64,000 bases of DNA, taken from NCBI RefSeq assembly GCF_037038585.1, contig NC_092520.1, positions 10,669,001-10,733,000 on the forward strand. The letters are read 5' to 3'. The translations under genes and the position numbers were made by a program. Under the pieces are notes generated by a model. It saw nothing but the letters and a program-made list of their open reading frames with translations, searched no databases and was not told the DNA's origin. The stretch is from Patagioenas fasciata (lineage: Eukaryota; Chordata; Aves; Columbiformes; Columbidae). Numbering within the stretch: position 1 is the first letter of the stretch; every line of letters starts with the position of its first letter. Of the stretch, positions 1 to 14,100 are shown piece by piece.

Positions 1-322
1 AAATCTGTCCATTTGGCTAAGTGGTTTTTCAGTCCATGGATGAGATTTTCTTCGGACATATGTGATGCTGTCTGCTAACTAGTCTTGCATTTATAACAAT
101 TATTTTTATAACCAATTTTTTTAACACTGCCAGCACTTAATGGAACTGCATTCTTTAATTTTTCCATTATTGCCAATTTCCTTTGCGTTTGAATAGTTCA
201 ATAACGGTATGACCCAGGATAGAATCTTCTTTTCCCTGGACATGGAGTTGTACTTATGACGAGTTTTTACATTCTGTCATTCTCATGTTTAGCACCACAG
301 CAAATTTCTAATTTTCTGAGCA
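1..322. other. Intergenic, nothing recognised
   Basis: AT-rich sequence with only short open frames. No exon, RNA or repeat family recognised. Confidence 0.5.
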
Positions 323-860
323 TCACAGAATCACAGAATGATTGGGGTTGGAAGGGGCCTCTGGAGGTCATCTGGTTCAACATCCCTGCTCAAGCAGGGC
401 CGCCTAGATCTGGTTACCCAAGACCATGTCCAGACAGTTTCTGAACATCTCCCAGGATGGAGACTTCATGATCTTTCTGGGCAACCTATACAGTGTTCAG
501 TCACCCTCACAGTAAAAATATGTTTACTGATGGTCAGAGGGAACCTGCCGTGTTTTGGGTTGTACCCAAAGCCCCTTGTCCAGCCACTGAGCACCACTGA
601 AGAGAGCCTAGCTCCATTTTCTTTTTACCCTCTTTTCAGGTATTCCTATACGTTGATGAAATCCCCCTGAGTCTTATCTTCTCCAGGCTGAACAGTCCCA
701 GCTCTCTCAGCCTTTCCTCCGAGGACAGATCCTCCAGTTCCTTCATTATCTTCATGGCCCTTGATTGGACTCTCTCCAGTATGTCCACGTAATGGGGAGC
801 TCAGAGCTGGACACAACACTCCAGGTGTGGCCTCACCACTGCTGAATAAAGGGGAAGCCT
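323..860 (-). mobile_element. CR1 LINE 3' fragment
   Basis: The reverse-strand CR1 3' tail opens the element (CATCACAGAATCACAGAATG), followed by the GGTTGGAAGGGGCCTCTGGA and CATCTGGTTCAACATCCCTG blocks. Further right are the CTCTCTCAGCCTTTCCTC and GGTGTGGCCTCACCACTGC blocks of the end of ORF2. It is 5'-truncated; the right boundary is approximate. Confidence 0.85.
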
Positions 861-3800
861 GTATCACAGATCTCCATAACTTCTCCATCAGCTCAGAGAC
901 AGCTGATTCTTTCCTCAAGCTTTTGGAATGCTTTAGCTAGTTGACTTTCTATTGCATGTCCAGGACTTGCACCATTTCTAGACCAATCTGTTTTCTGAGA
1001 GTAAATTTCTTCAGTTTTATTATGCTTAGGTGACTTACCTTGGCCATTAAGATATGCTTTCACATCTAGACATTTATTTGTGCTACAGTGTTGAACTAAG
1101 AAAATAAGCTATCCTCATATATTTTTATGTAAGCTGGAACATCCTGACCTCTGGCCAAATGGCCCTCTGTCTAAGTTTCCTTACCATTACAGAAAATAGT
1201 TTTGTAACTCTGTTTTTCAGCCTGCCTACACATTTTGCATTTATTATACTAACAAAAGCATTCAACTATATGCCATTTTTTCCTGCTCTTTATGATAATA
1301 AAAATATAATTGTCTTTGAATTGTATGAAGTCCTTCCACTATTGGTTCCACGTTATTGTCAGTGGGTAGTAGTTCACAGCATATCTTCTCATCAATATAT
1401 TTTATTTCTAGCAACATGGTCACCTTCTTGATGAGAAAAAAAAAATAGCTAATCAGGCTTCTTTTAAGTCAAGTAGAAATTGTGAAAAAGCTAGGTGACA
1501 GCACATCTTTGATGCTGTTGACAATTTATAAGCATCTGAACCCTCTTGAACGCAAGAGATGAAGACAAATGAAGGCAGTTTCCTGGCTTACAGCAAGCAC
1601 CTTTCCAGCAGTCTTCCAACCCATTCTCCATACTTCTAAATTTGGATTGATTCTTTCTTCCAACCCCACTTATAGCTTCTCCTTTCTCCACCTCAGTTTG
1701 CATCAGACACACCAAATATCCTTCACAGAGGTTATGCTAACAATGGAATGCCATTGCACCTTCTCCGCTTTTGGGCAAAATATGTGCTTAACTGTCTCCT
1801 ATACGTATTTTACGTGAAAATCAATGATTTAGTAAAGTTTATCTTAACTTTTTAATCTTACATACTCCATCATTTATACAGTAAATGCAGAAACGTAGAA
1901 ATGTAGAAAAGTTAATAGAACAGTTCTACCTCCTCTGCCTTGTCAAATAAATAAACATTGTTTTCTTGACTGAATGATATTTCTCAAGCACAACATCACA
2001 TCAAGAAATCTTTTTTTTTTCTGTAAACTTACAAGCAAATGCCAGGTTTTTCTAGGAGGTATCAGATAAAGCTTTTACTTTCCAGCAGAACCCTACACTC
2101 TCAAACTCAAAATAGGCATTGTGTTTCCAGCAAAATATCAATTGTGAGTAAAAAAATTAATGTAATGGAACCAATGATAAAATGTTTATATCACAAATCA
2201 CTCCACCTGGGGTATCTGTCTGCTAGAGTGTCTACCTCAGTCACGCACACCAAAGCACAGTAATACTGCTGATTGATGATAACAGACTGTTGAAAATGTA
2301 TTACAACTACTTCATACCTTCTAAAGCACAGAAGTCTCAGCTTCTCAGAGGTGTGGTGCAGCAGAACCTGACTCCAGATATATTGAATTCATAATGCAAT
2401 TTATATATCATCTGGGAATGCCTGACAACCTTATCTGGGGCATCAGATTTTGATGAAGTTCAATGACAGTTAGTTTGACTGATTAAGCACAGCTTCACCG
2501 ATGTCTGCACTTCAGTTTTCCATATGCATGAATCTGGAAGCATTCCATTCTGTCAGACTAAAGAAGATCATCTACCATCTGTGTCTCTTCCAGGACACCT
2601 CTTTACATGTCTGGTATGTAAAGTCACTTAATTTTCCACGTGGCAATTCAGAAGGGATGTGGAGCAACTGGAGAAAGTTCAGGGAACAAGGCTAGTAAAA
2701 AAAAAAAAACAACCAACATTTACTAGAAGAAAGAAAACAAAAATGAGCTGTTTTCTTTAAAGAGGGGAGACTAGGCAGATGTGTATTAACTTTTCAAATA
2801 TGTTAGAGGTAGACATAAGATAAAAGGAATAAACTTCTTTCTGTGCTTACCATGAGTAAAATCAGTATTAGTGCTTTAAATTATAGCAGTAGAGATTTTA
2901 TTCGACATTGCAAAATAAAATCTTCCTAGTAATAAGGACAATGAAGCACAGGAGTAAGTTGACAAAGTCAGTGGAAGCTCCACCATAGAAGATTTTAAGG
3001 ATTTGTTGGATACACACCTTCCAGAAATGAAATCCATTTCATGCACACCTACCTTCATGTATACCTTCATGTATACTGTCCTTTTCTTCATCTGTACTCC
3101 TTTGCAACCGCATTTTCTATTATCAAGTCCTCCCTTTGAGTCAGGTTCAGAGAGTTTTTCCAGGCAGCCCTATCCACTTCAGAAGGCACTCAAACATCTA
3201 TGACTTCTGATGTACTTCCAACATCAACATTTTCAGATAACACAATGAAGTATTTCAGTTGAAGATTCATTGTTTGATGTTGAAGTCATGGATTTTTCTA
3301 TGACTCTGAAATGCAATTGCAGACTCTCCAATATATGCCATTTTTTCTCTCTAGACATTTTCATTGATTGGATAGAAAAAGATAGCTATGGAGTTTGGTC
3401 TAATGACTGTGTTTTGCTACATAGACACCAAATCTAGGAAAGGTTGTGTGATAAGTGGATTTTAGCACTCTTGATTAGTGTCAGGCCACAGAATTTTTAT
3501 TATGCCCATTTTATTTCTTATCTTGCTTGCCAGACTTTTTGCTGCACGAGATTCAAACAGTGAAAGTCTTATGAGGCAGAATACTGATAGAAAATTAAAT
3601 AACTGTTTATGGACTTTTCTGATATGAAAATCCCAAGCTGCCAAGATTCATCTGAATCAGTTCTGGGAAAAGAGCAAGGCTGCAATAATGTTATATTTTT
3701 CTACTTCACTTGGTGACTTATTTCATTAACATAACAATTTGCTCTAGACTCTTGAATGATGACTGTAAAGTACAATTAGCCACCAGCTCTATCAACAGAA

Positions 3801-6800
3801 GTCAAACTGTATTTTTGCTGAAGGTCAGAGGAATGCTCCATTACAGGAGATAAAGTATTCTGCAGTACCTTAGATAGCTTATTAAAATGTTTTGGTCCAT
3901 ATGCAATTTAAAAATTGCCCCAGTGCTCGGCCTCTCTCTTTACCACTGGAAGCCATTTGCAGTTCTCTGCTCCTCACAGTATAGTGGAAGTGGAGTGGAA
4001 GTTTAACTACTAAAGCTCCATTTTCTTCCCAATTCTGAGAAGATCTGAGGAATTTAGAAGATCTGAGGTCATTGAGATCTAAGAAAAGGGCATTAGTACA
4101 ATTTTTTAGCACTGAACAGTGAATTCAGAACAAATATTTAAGTATCTTGCATAAAAACCCCACAGGACACCCAGCTGAAAGTACAGAATGTAAAAGGCAA
4201 GTCACTTAAGACTTGTTGTAGATTCTCCTTCTACAAAATTAAATAATTAGTCAAGAACTGGTTTTCCAGGGCAAGCAGCTCTACAGGAGATGTTTCTTGA
4301 GTGATCAATATATTATTGCTTATTCCGTGAGTGATGAGGCTTGTCTGCCTGACATAGCATTATTGGCTCACCTGGAAACACATCTTCCCTCTTCTCTAAT
4401 ATGAAGAAGGACCATCAGCAGTGGACATCAGTGATATAAGTGCAATTCACGATGGCATTGCCATTATCACAATATTCTTATGGACTAGATTATTCATGGA
4501 TGTCACTGGCACAATTGACTGGAAAAAACCACTTCAGATTATGCTCTTTTCCAATAGCACACTCTTCCCTTTTCCTGGCACATCTCCCTGACTTTTGATA
4601 TTGTAATCATGAAGTATGATTGAAGGACAGAGCCCATCTCCCAGCTCAGTCATCATGTCTTGTGACAGAGGCAACCCAAAACATTACTCCAACCAGATAA
4701 TAAGCTTAAACCAACTTTGATTCAGAACCAAAACTGAAACCAAGCAATTTTGCCCTCACTGTGGACAGTACCTATTTTTCATTCATACGTGAATTAATTA
4801 GGCTGCCTGAGAACAACCATACCAGGTCAACTCAAGAGTCCAGAATTTTATCACCAACAACTGTAAACAGAAGAGAGAAATATTATAACAGGACAAACAC
4901 ATAGTAGTATTTCTTCAGAATACACTTGTAGCTGTAATTAATTCTGGCTTAGGAAATCACTGGACCAGAGCTGATCCATGTTTTTTTTGTTTTTTTTTTT
5001 TTTGTAATACATAACCTAAAACTCACTTGCAAAGAGTAGATTTTATGTGGAATAAGAAAGTCTATACTGAAGAACTATACAGCATCAGAGTTAATTCAAG
5101 GTTCAGTATTGCAATTTGTATTGTAGTGAATATCACTGTAATGCTTCAAAGCCGTTCAATTAAATTTCAGATTTTATATCCCATTTCATCTGTCTCTGCC
5201 ACTATCATTTACTGCCATAGCGCTTCATAGGCTTCAGTGTCCTCTGAATTAGGCTCAGAAAAACATTCATGTCCTAACTTCTGGAAATTCAGCTGCCTAG
5301 AGTAAACCAAGAGTCAATTAAAAGTTTTTACAATAGGATTCTTTTTCCCTCCTCTGCTTGAAAAATTTTCTATTCCTCCTCTTTGTCCCTCCCCCCCCCA
5401 AATGGTTATCTGACTTTGGTTCAGGAACATTTTGATTTTCAAGTGAGCAAAAAGGATATTAAAAAAAAATAATAATTGAGAAATGATGATTTCAACAAAG
5501 AAACTTTTGCAAAAAATGTAAGTGTGCTTTTTCTAATATTCTGAAATATAAGCATTTTAAAATATTTTAAATATTTTCCTTTTTTTTTTTTTTTTTGGTA
5601 GGAATTGCTTTCTGCTTCAAACAATATACAAAGGAAAAAAGCCAACAGTGTTTGCCACACACAAGATGACAAGCATTGGTGATGAAAAAAATATACACAA
5701 ATATAACAGGTATTAAAGGTGAGAAAAAAACTGTTGCATTTATTAAAATTATTGCTTATATGCCTTTTAAAAATCATTATTTAATTAACTTTGATTGAAC
5801 ACCATCATTTTGCAGATGCACCTCACCATACTTGTGATTTTCCTCTTTATTTTGATTTGCCTGATTAATCTTGTAAAGATTAACCACTTTAGATGGCTAT
5901 ATTCTGCAGCAAACAAGAAAACAGGATTACTTTCCCTAATTTCAATATAAAGATTTCTGCATGCCAAGAACAATTCTTAGATTTAGGAGCATCTCTGCAG
6001 CATACTCTGAAGGTACTGAAATGGTATCACAGAGTTTTGCTTCTTAGCTAGGGGATAAACAGCTGAAGCAACTAAGGAGACAGAAACATGGAATATTGTC
6101 CATTGAGTACAACTGGCCTGTTGTTAATTTACCAGGAATATTTCCTTGACGTGATGCAATGGAGACAATACAGATATTCATTCATTTTCAGATGCAGGCA
6201 TATGATATCTGAAGACCTTTGAGTATTGACATACTTCAGATAGGCAGCTGCATGAATTACCAGTTCACTTAGACATCAAAATGACAAATGGAAAAAAAAA
6301 TCCTTGAGTTCCCCACTTTGTAAAACACCCTAGTGAATGAAACACCAGCTCAAATTTTTGGATGCTCTGGGCTGAGAGCTGGTAACCAAACCAAATTATG
6401 AGGTGATTTTAGCAAAGCTGTTTTAATCTTCAGATGTTTTCTGTTTCTTCCTCTCTCATTATGGCTCCCCTCAGATGGCTTCATTTAACAAAGTGGGATC
6501 TTAGACTTTGAGGGAAAAAAAAACAATGAAAGGAAAAATAAGAAGGAAGTTTTAGTTTTGTTGCTTAAGAATGTCCTGGCAAATATTTTAAGAAAAAGAA
6601 TACTGAGAGGTAACTTCAATTCTTAAGACCCCTTTGTTTAGATGGAGGGGTGTAGCTCTGAACAACCAACTTAGGAAGTTTCTTTTTATTACTGTTTTGC
6701 TAATTAAAAACATGGAAAAATAGGTTATCTTTTCATATCAGATACATGAGAGTCGAACATACATATGATATGCAAATATTGTTGTATCTTATGTTATTTC

Positions 6801-9379
6801 TAAAAAATAAACTGAAATTGTGATAAGGACTTTGAATTACGTAGGAATCTAAGACCAATTAAAACCTGACTGAAAGCCTCCACTGAAATCAGTGTTCTTA
6901 AAGGGTAAAGACATAAATACTATATTTAAGTAAAACTATAGAGAACAGCTTTAGAATATGAACCTGCTTAGCTTTCCTGTCTTGGAATACCCAAGGGCTT
7001 CATTAACTGTAAGTTGGCATATCCAGGGGGAAAAAAAATACATTTTTAGGGCTCCAGAGAGGAAATAAAGGTCACATGCCTTTGCAAAGCTTCAATACTG
7101 CTGTTTTGATCAGAGGAAGTTTTCTTTCTAAGGAAGCTATTAACTATAGGAGTTTTAAAATGCTATTTTAAGATATAGGAGTAAAGCTGTTGCACTTCAG
7201 TGAGCATTAGCAAATGATTTCTGGCTGCAATTAAAGGGGTACAGAGGGGTTAATTGGCTTTCTGCAAAAATGCAGAAAGATATGCTAAGTACTATTTTGA
7301 AGACCAGATAAGGGAATACACACACAGTTAGTTTGTGGAAGTACTGTCAGCAAAACTGGCAACCATTGCAAGTTGTGTGCATCCACAAGGTGTCTAAAAT
7401 CCTGTAAAAACACCATACAAACCTTAGAGAAGGAAAAGACAGCCTGATGACAGTGGTTTGCCCATTTTGTGGGTGCATTGGAGGGAGGACTGGTATCCTC
7501 CCCCAAAGAATGCTTGGAAGAGCATGAAAGGTTTCCTCTGAGCAACTCCAAGCACAATGTAAAGAGAAAAACATGAAAACTTCATGCAGTTTTAGAGGTC
7601 TGACATTTTGCAGCACATACCTGGGATGAGAGGTCCTGAGCTCCAGTGGCTATCAAGGTTTTTCAGTCAGCCTGGATGCTTTGGGTGTAAGAATTAGTAA
7701 GTTTGCCAGTGTGGCTTTCAGTCATGGATCGTATCAGTCCTCGACCCACCATGTGAAAAGGACCTGGCACAAAATAACTCAATACAGAAGCCATGCAAGA
7801 GCTACTGAGTGGACAGCGAATGTGCAGCACATCTGGCGACTTCCCAGGTATGCAAAAGTTCTGCACCAGGCTCCAAAAGCCCTGGAAGCCTCACTGACAG
7901 TCTTGGCCACACCATCAGTTTGTCATTGCAGAGGGAGACTCACCCAGATGTACATGCACTAATGATATGGTGTCTGCTCATTTTGCCACCTTGAGAGGAA
8001 GAAAAGGCAATGTCAGTGATAGATTATCTTTCCCACAAGAACAGACAGACCAAGAAAGCATCCTAGGCATTCTGGTAACAGAAGAAGCACACAGCGTATC
8101 ACATGCTGATACTCAACTCCAATAGGCTTCTCTTTTTTGGGTTTATCTAAGTTCATCATCAGTTCTGCTCTCTGCACTTCTATAAGCTCATGGCTTTCAT
8201 ACTGGCACTGTTTTTTGTATGAACTCTGTCATGCCATCTGTCAAATTTGCAGCAGAGAGCCTTCTTGTTTTGAAGTCTTGCCCTTACACCTGTTTTTTAA
8301 GCCCAGGAAGGGATGGTCAAGACTCAGGATCCCTGCATCAAATGATATGGCTTCTTTTAAATAAACTGGTAATAAAGTCCTGGACATGCCCTTCAGCAAC
8401 AGACATTGTGGCAGAAAGGACCGCACCCATTTCAAACTGTGAGTAAAAATAGATCTCAGATTGTGAAAAAAAATCATCATTTATTGTCTCCTGGCACTGT
8501 TGAGTCAATGTGCATAGCTGACTGCTAGAGATTCATAAGGACAGACGGTGGCACTTGATTAGGGTTACAGAAATGTAACCCAACCATCTGATATCAAGGT
8601 GGGTTCACAAAATTTCTAAAAGAAAAATAATACATTTAGTCTGCGACAAATGAGACAAAAATGCTACAGAATGGAGATGCTGGTTGAAGATTCAAGCACT
8701 GGGTCAACCTTTAATTTCTTTCCTTTTTTTTTTTTCCAGAAATTGTGCTAAATAGTGAACAGAAACTATTTAAAAAGAAGCACAACAAGGCAGTTGTGTA
8801 GTATGACACCAAAGACAAACTAAGGAAAATAACAGAAGAAAGCAGAAATACAGACAACAGGTAAATCCTGAATCTGGCCCTCAGGGAAGCTGATTGATAT
8901 TTTCCCCCTATTTTGGCAGGAAAAGGTCTTTTCATTATGCAGGGCACATTGGCACTTTACTGTCTTTAAATTCTCACCAGCCAGTGTGCCCCACTGCCCA
9001 GAGAAAAAACAAACTCAGTTCAGTAAGAAGTTCTTTGCACTCTTGCTACCATTCCTAAAAAGAGAGAAGTACCACATCTTTGCCAAGTTCACAAAGGACC
9101 GACATCACAAGTGCTAGTCATTTCAGACAGTTACTACAATGACAAGTATAAATGTCCTGCAAGAAAAGGATGTTGGCATCATGATATATTATATGTGAAA
9201 ATCTTTTTGAGATTGACCTGGCTTTCAGTTAGTGACAGCTTTAATCATAAGGGACACTTTGTGACAGGGTCTTCACATTTAAACCACTCATGAGACACAC
9301 ACATTAATCCTGGAGAGTAAAGTCCATTAGACATGCTCATCAAAAAAGCTATCAAACCTTATCAAACTCTTATCTAACT
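861..9379. other. Intergenic, no gene recognised
   Basis: About 8.5 kb of AT-rich DNA. It holds homopolymer A/T runs (for example near 2698, 4981 and 5580-5596), a short near-tandem TACCTTCATGTA repeat at about 3051-3075, and two AGAAGATCTGAGG copies near 4038 and 4058. Open frames are short, lack family resemblance and show no paired splice-site support. Confidence 0.5.
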
Positions 9380-9690
9380 TAGAAAAAACATCCTAATGAA
9401 CCTTAATGGGAAGGATAATCTCACCCAGACTATGATTTACAGGAAAACCAAGGGACTCACTTTGAGAAACCCAGTGTACTGGAGGCTCATGGGGTCCATC
9501 TGTCAGAGAAGGAGAAAAGCATCTTTGGTCATAGCCTTGCCAAGCTAATGAGAGGGCCTTAAACTAAATTTGCCTAGGGAGGGGAACCTCAATCCATCCC
9601 ACTCCCATTAGTTTGATGCCACTGCCAGCAATAGATGCCCAGAGCCTGGAGAAGGATCAAAGGTCAGCAGGAGAGCACCTGGAGAACTGC
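9380..9690 (+). mobile_element. Possible internal fragment of an avian retroelement (CR1 5' part?)
   Basis: The stretch containing GTCAGAGAAGGAGAAAAGCA, CTTGCCAAGCTAATGAGAG and GGAGGGGAACCTCAATCC resembles repeat sequence I associate with the 5' portion of avian CR1-type elements. Recognition is from memory of repeat wording rather than from a coding motif, so assignment and edges are uncertain. Confidence 0.35.
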
Positions 9691-9774
9691 ATAAGGAAAT
9701 TCATAGAATCATAGAATGGTTTTGGCTTGGCTGCATAAGGAAATTCATAGAATCATAGAATGGTTTTGGCTTGG
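9687..9774. repeat. 44-bp tandem duplication at a CR1 junction
   Basis: Positions 9687-9730 and 9731-9774 are identical 44-mers beginning CTGCATAAGGAAATTCATAG. Each copy joins about 14 bases of flank to the first 30 bases of the reverse-strand CR1 tail. It looks like a recent slippage or unequal repair event after CR1 insertion. Confidence 0.9.
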
Positions 9775-10300
9775 AAGACACATTAAAGATCATCTAGTTC
9801 CAACCTCTCTGCCATGGGCAGGGACACCTTCCACTAGACCAGGTTGCTCAAAGCCCTGTCCAACCTGGCCTTGAACAATTCCAGGGATGAGTCATCCACA
9901 GCTTCTCCAGGCAGCCTGTTTCAGTGCCCCACCACCCTCATGGAGAAGGATTTCTTCCTTACATCTAATCTAAGTCTACTCTCTTTCAGTTTCAAGCCAT
10001 TAGCCCTTGTTCTATCACCAAATGACCTTGTAAGATGCTATTCTCCAGCTTTCTTGTAGTCCTCCTTTAGGTATTAGAAGGCTGCTATAAGGTCTTCATG
10101 GAGCCTTTTCTTCTCCAGGCTGAACAACCCCAACTCTCTCAGCCTGTCTTCATAGGAGAGGTGCTTCAGCCAGGTCATCTTTGTGGTCTTCCTCTGGACT
10201 CGCTACAGTAGGTCCATGTCCCTCTTCTGTTGGGGGCCCCAGAGCTGGATACAGTACTCCAGGTGGCGTCTCATGAGAGTGGAGCAGACTGAGAGAATTA
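9701..10300 (-). mobile_element. CR1 LINE 3' fragment, about 0.6 kb
   Basis: Reverse-strand tail TTCATAGAATCATAGAATGG (present twice because of the 44-bp duplication) is followed by CATCTAGTTCCAACCTC, CCATGGGCAGGGACACCTTC, CTCAGCCTGTCTTCATAGGA and CAGAGCTGGATACAGTACTC. It is the same subfamily as the longer + strand copy ending at 18515. 5'-truncated. Confidence 0.9.
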
Positions 10301-10622
10301 CCCACCTCTAACCATGTAACTTACTAATCTCAAATGAATGGTACACAAATTAGAAACTAAACATCATGTGTCTTCACACCCTTACTTGAAAATATTGCTA
10401 TTCAAAGTGTTTTTATCCAAATATCATTGCTCAGGAAATCATCAGGAAAAGTATTCTGAAAGCATGGTATCAGAAGACTTGTCCAAATAAATTTTCTATG
10501 GAAGATGCACTAAGCAGTAGTTTTGAGGACACGTTTATTATTTTATAGTTGTCTATTAAATGCAAAGGACAAGATCCAGACAAGAATGCTAGCAAAAAGA
10601 AAAAAAAAAAGTTGTAAAAAGG

Positions 10623-11183
10623 TGTCGTGCTATAACCTGGTAGGCAGCTAAACACTACCCAGCTGTTTGCTCATCCCCCTCCTCCCCTCAGTGGGATGGG
10701 GGAGAGAATTGGAAAAAAAGTTAAACTCATTGGTTGAGATAAAGATAGTTTAATAGGACAGAAAAAGAAGATAAAATAATAATAATGATAAAAGAATATG
10801 CAGAACATATTATGCACAATGCAATTGCTCAACACTTGCTGAACAATGCCTAGCCTGTCTTTGAGCAGCAGCCTCTCTTCCCTCGCCAGCCGGCTCCCCC
10901 CAGTTTTATTGCTGAGAATGATGTCATATGGTAAGGAATATCCCTTTGGCCAGCTTGGGTCAGCTGTCCTTGCTGTGTCCCTCCTATCTTCTTTTTCACT
11001 CCCAGTCTCCTTGCTGACAGGGCACTATGAGAAGCTGAAAAGTCTCTGACTTGGTGTAAGCACTGCTTAGCAACAACTAAGACATCAGAGTGTTATCAAC
11101 ATATTCCCATCCTAAATCCAAAACACAGCACTATACCAGCTACTAGGAGGAAAATTAACTCTACCTCAGACAAAACCAGGACA
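10623..11183 (-). mobile_element. Solo LTR of an avian endogenous retrovirus, about 560 bp
   Basis: On the + strand it opens TGTCGTGCTATAACC and closes CAAAACCAGGACA, the reverse of a common avian LTR starting TGTCCTGG. Diagnostic internal blocks are CATATGGTAAGGAATATCCC, TTTGGCCAGCTTGGGTCAGC and CAAAACACAGCACTATACC. Flanking hexamers AAAAGG and AAAACG may be a degraded target-site duplication. There is no internal coding region. It shares most blocks with the LTR at 44890-45407. Confidence 0.85.
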
Positions 11184-14100
11184 AAAACGTTTTCATGCAA
11201 CAGTGCCACAAGACTACTAGACACTACCAAGGCAGTGTATGAAGAAAGATTAAATTCAGGAATACTGTTACTGTGCTAATGGTCCAGTGGATAGGATACA
11301 CAACTGAAAATTCCTCCAAGGAGAGAAAACACAGAGCCTCACAGACACCAGGAAGAGAGGAAGTTCTCATCCTCCTGATGTAAAGTTTTACGACAGTGAC
11401 TTCTACAGGAGCACAGAGCAATTAGAAAGCAATCGCCCCATCCTAGGTATACTTGATGATCTAAAATGGAATAGGATCTCATTTATAAAATAGACTAATA
11501 TCTGAGTACCTGCCGACAATTTGCAGAGATAACTAAGGCACATTGATGTATATTGTTGAATGATGGGTAGAAAGAGGAAAAAAAAAGGGGTGAGGTAGGG
11601 GGAGCTTGGTTTTCTGAGGCAGTGGTGAAGATGGGATAGGGTAGACTGTGTAGTAGAAGAAAAGGATGCCACATCCCAGTGTAATGGGCAATAATCTGGT
11701 TTGAGACTCTTTCACCTTGTTCAGATTTCTCTTACAATTCATACACAGAGGAATCTATGGGTCATAATACCCTGGGGTATGTTACAAACCAAAACCACAC
11801 ATTAGTTAGAAAACAGGTGTGAGCAACAGCACAACGTTCCTTGACTTAATGTTATTGCAGTGCTCATCTCTAACCTCACAGCACCATTCATGTCCTCCAG
11901 ATCATTGGCCTGGAACACTGAAATGCTTTCTTTATTGCATCACACACAGAAAACACTACAGTCCTTTAACAAAGCTACCCTCCAAATTATTTTGGGGGAA
12001 AATTCCAGGCAGCAAATGTGATTAGCCAATCTGCTGTTGATCTAGGCTGTTCAACAGACCCTTTCAGTTATGCCCATCTCATTTTCTGCCTTCTTTTGTT
12101 CCAATGCATAATTCAGTTATTCAACAATAATTTCGTAGGTACAATTGCTTTGCTATTTGCAGAGGCAGTCTTTCTTTTCCTCTGTTGCTCTACTGTCCTC
12201 TACATAGTTGTAAGAGCACCAACGAGTGAAATAGCAAGACCCGTTTCATGGCAACAATTTTCATTTGAGGACTGCTTTATATGTTTATGTGAATGAAACT
12301 GAAAATTGAATTTAGAGTGTGTTTTATTCTATAGAAGACTGAGTTCCCCAAAGTGACACAGGGGATCCTTTTCCAGTTGACATAGCTAGTCAAAGACAAA
12401 ATAAAGACAGGATCTCAGAGGCAAACCTTCACACAACTCAGAGAGACTCATTTTCAAATAGTAGATTCTGCAGAATCAAATGAAAAATAGCAACAGAAAG
12501 ATAGGGTATTTTGCTTTCTCTCAATTTGAATTCTTACAATAACTAGCCATTTTTTGAAGTCTTAACACAGGTTTCTATTGCAGTTCTCAGATAACACTCT
12601 CTCTTCCCTAAACATGCATTCCAGTGTGTCATGCGAGAAGCAGGCAAAGATATAAGAGCATATATTGTAAAGGATAGAGCTGATGAGGATGTTAAGGCAG
12701 AGACATTTTCATGTGATCTCAGGAGCAGCACTAACATTGCTCACTGGAATATAAACAGCTATCTTCTGTAATAATAATAAAAGTTCAAGATGTTTCTGTT
12801 CTAAAAAAACCCCAAATATCCAAGATGGAATTTCCTCATGTATAACAGCTGGTAAAAATAACCAGTGAGCTCTCCTGTTGCCATGCAGCACAGAACACAT
12901 CAAAAAGGTCCAAGAGTACAGCCCTTGCTCAACCAGTTCCTGAAGTTGTAGAATCAAGGCAAAGACCAATAGTCAAACTGAGCTTTTCAAACATTTCTCC
13001 TGTTAAAAGCAGTTGGCTGCCTAGGCACCACAGCATCATCCTTACTAATGACTCCATTCACAAAATGATGAAGTATCCCAACAGCCCAGCAAAATACCAG
13101 ATAGAGAAGTTTGCAAGAGTACTTTATCTAACATTAAAAAATTATCTCCCACCCCCTACCAAAGCACTTATTAACCTCAAGGATATTTCACAATGTAATT
13201 ATTCTATAGACAGTACATTGCAATAACTCTGGTCTTGCAGCAAAGAGGACTCTGGCAAGTCATTTACAGTTCCTGCAGTGCTCTACAATCTGTGTCCCTC
13301 TTATGTAACAATATAACATATTCTTTTTTCCTGTGCATATGTCTACTGAAAGTGAAGAAGTCTATAATATAACACCTACTAGATATCTATGAATTATACA
13401 ATATATATTATAGGAGCTCAGGTTTTACCTCTGCTCTAGTATAATACTAACTTGAATAAAACCAAATTTTTATTATGAATCATGATAGTTTCACAGCAGC
13501 AAGGGTCAGTTTTAGACTCTCAGCTGTGTTTGTTTGTTTGTTTTTGTTTTCTTAAAAAACACAAAACCAAACAAAAACAACAAAAAAAACCCCAAAGCAT
13601 TAGGAAGTCTCAAAAAGACTCTAATAGAAATGAACAGTAGCTTAGCTATTCAAGATTGACCGCTTGATCTTCAAGACTGCAAACAGAAAGGCATCAACAG
13701 CTTGGGGTATCCATGTTGAACTCAAAACTCCCTGAAGATATAAGGATGCAGCATCTTTTATTCAAGTAAAGGAATGGCAGTTAATATTCAAATCAAAAGC
13801 ACAAATAGACATGTTCTTTCATATCACCTAAACTGAAGGCAAATGATGACATTGCCTTAGGACATGAGTAACTTTTTTTTTTTTTTGTCTAAGATGAAAA
13901 TAAAAACTGTATTGCCAGCTTTTCTTTCCAGAAGAGAATGAACAGTAGCTGCTGAAATCCTTTCCAGTCTACACATCTGAAATAAAGTAGGTCAGGAAGC
14001 AGTCAATGATAAAGCCTTTCAGAAAAGCTACCAGCAAATGAAATACGTGGGAAGGAAAGAAGTGGGCCTGTGATTTCTCATCCATGCAGTGTGCAGTGTT

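Noticed and set aside
2930-3020. Weak similarity to a CR1 3' region around GGAAGCTCCACCATAGAAGA
   Set aside because: Only one or two words match and there is no tail; cannot be supported.
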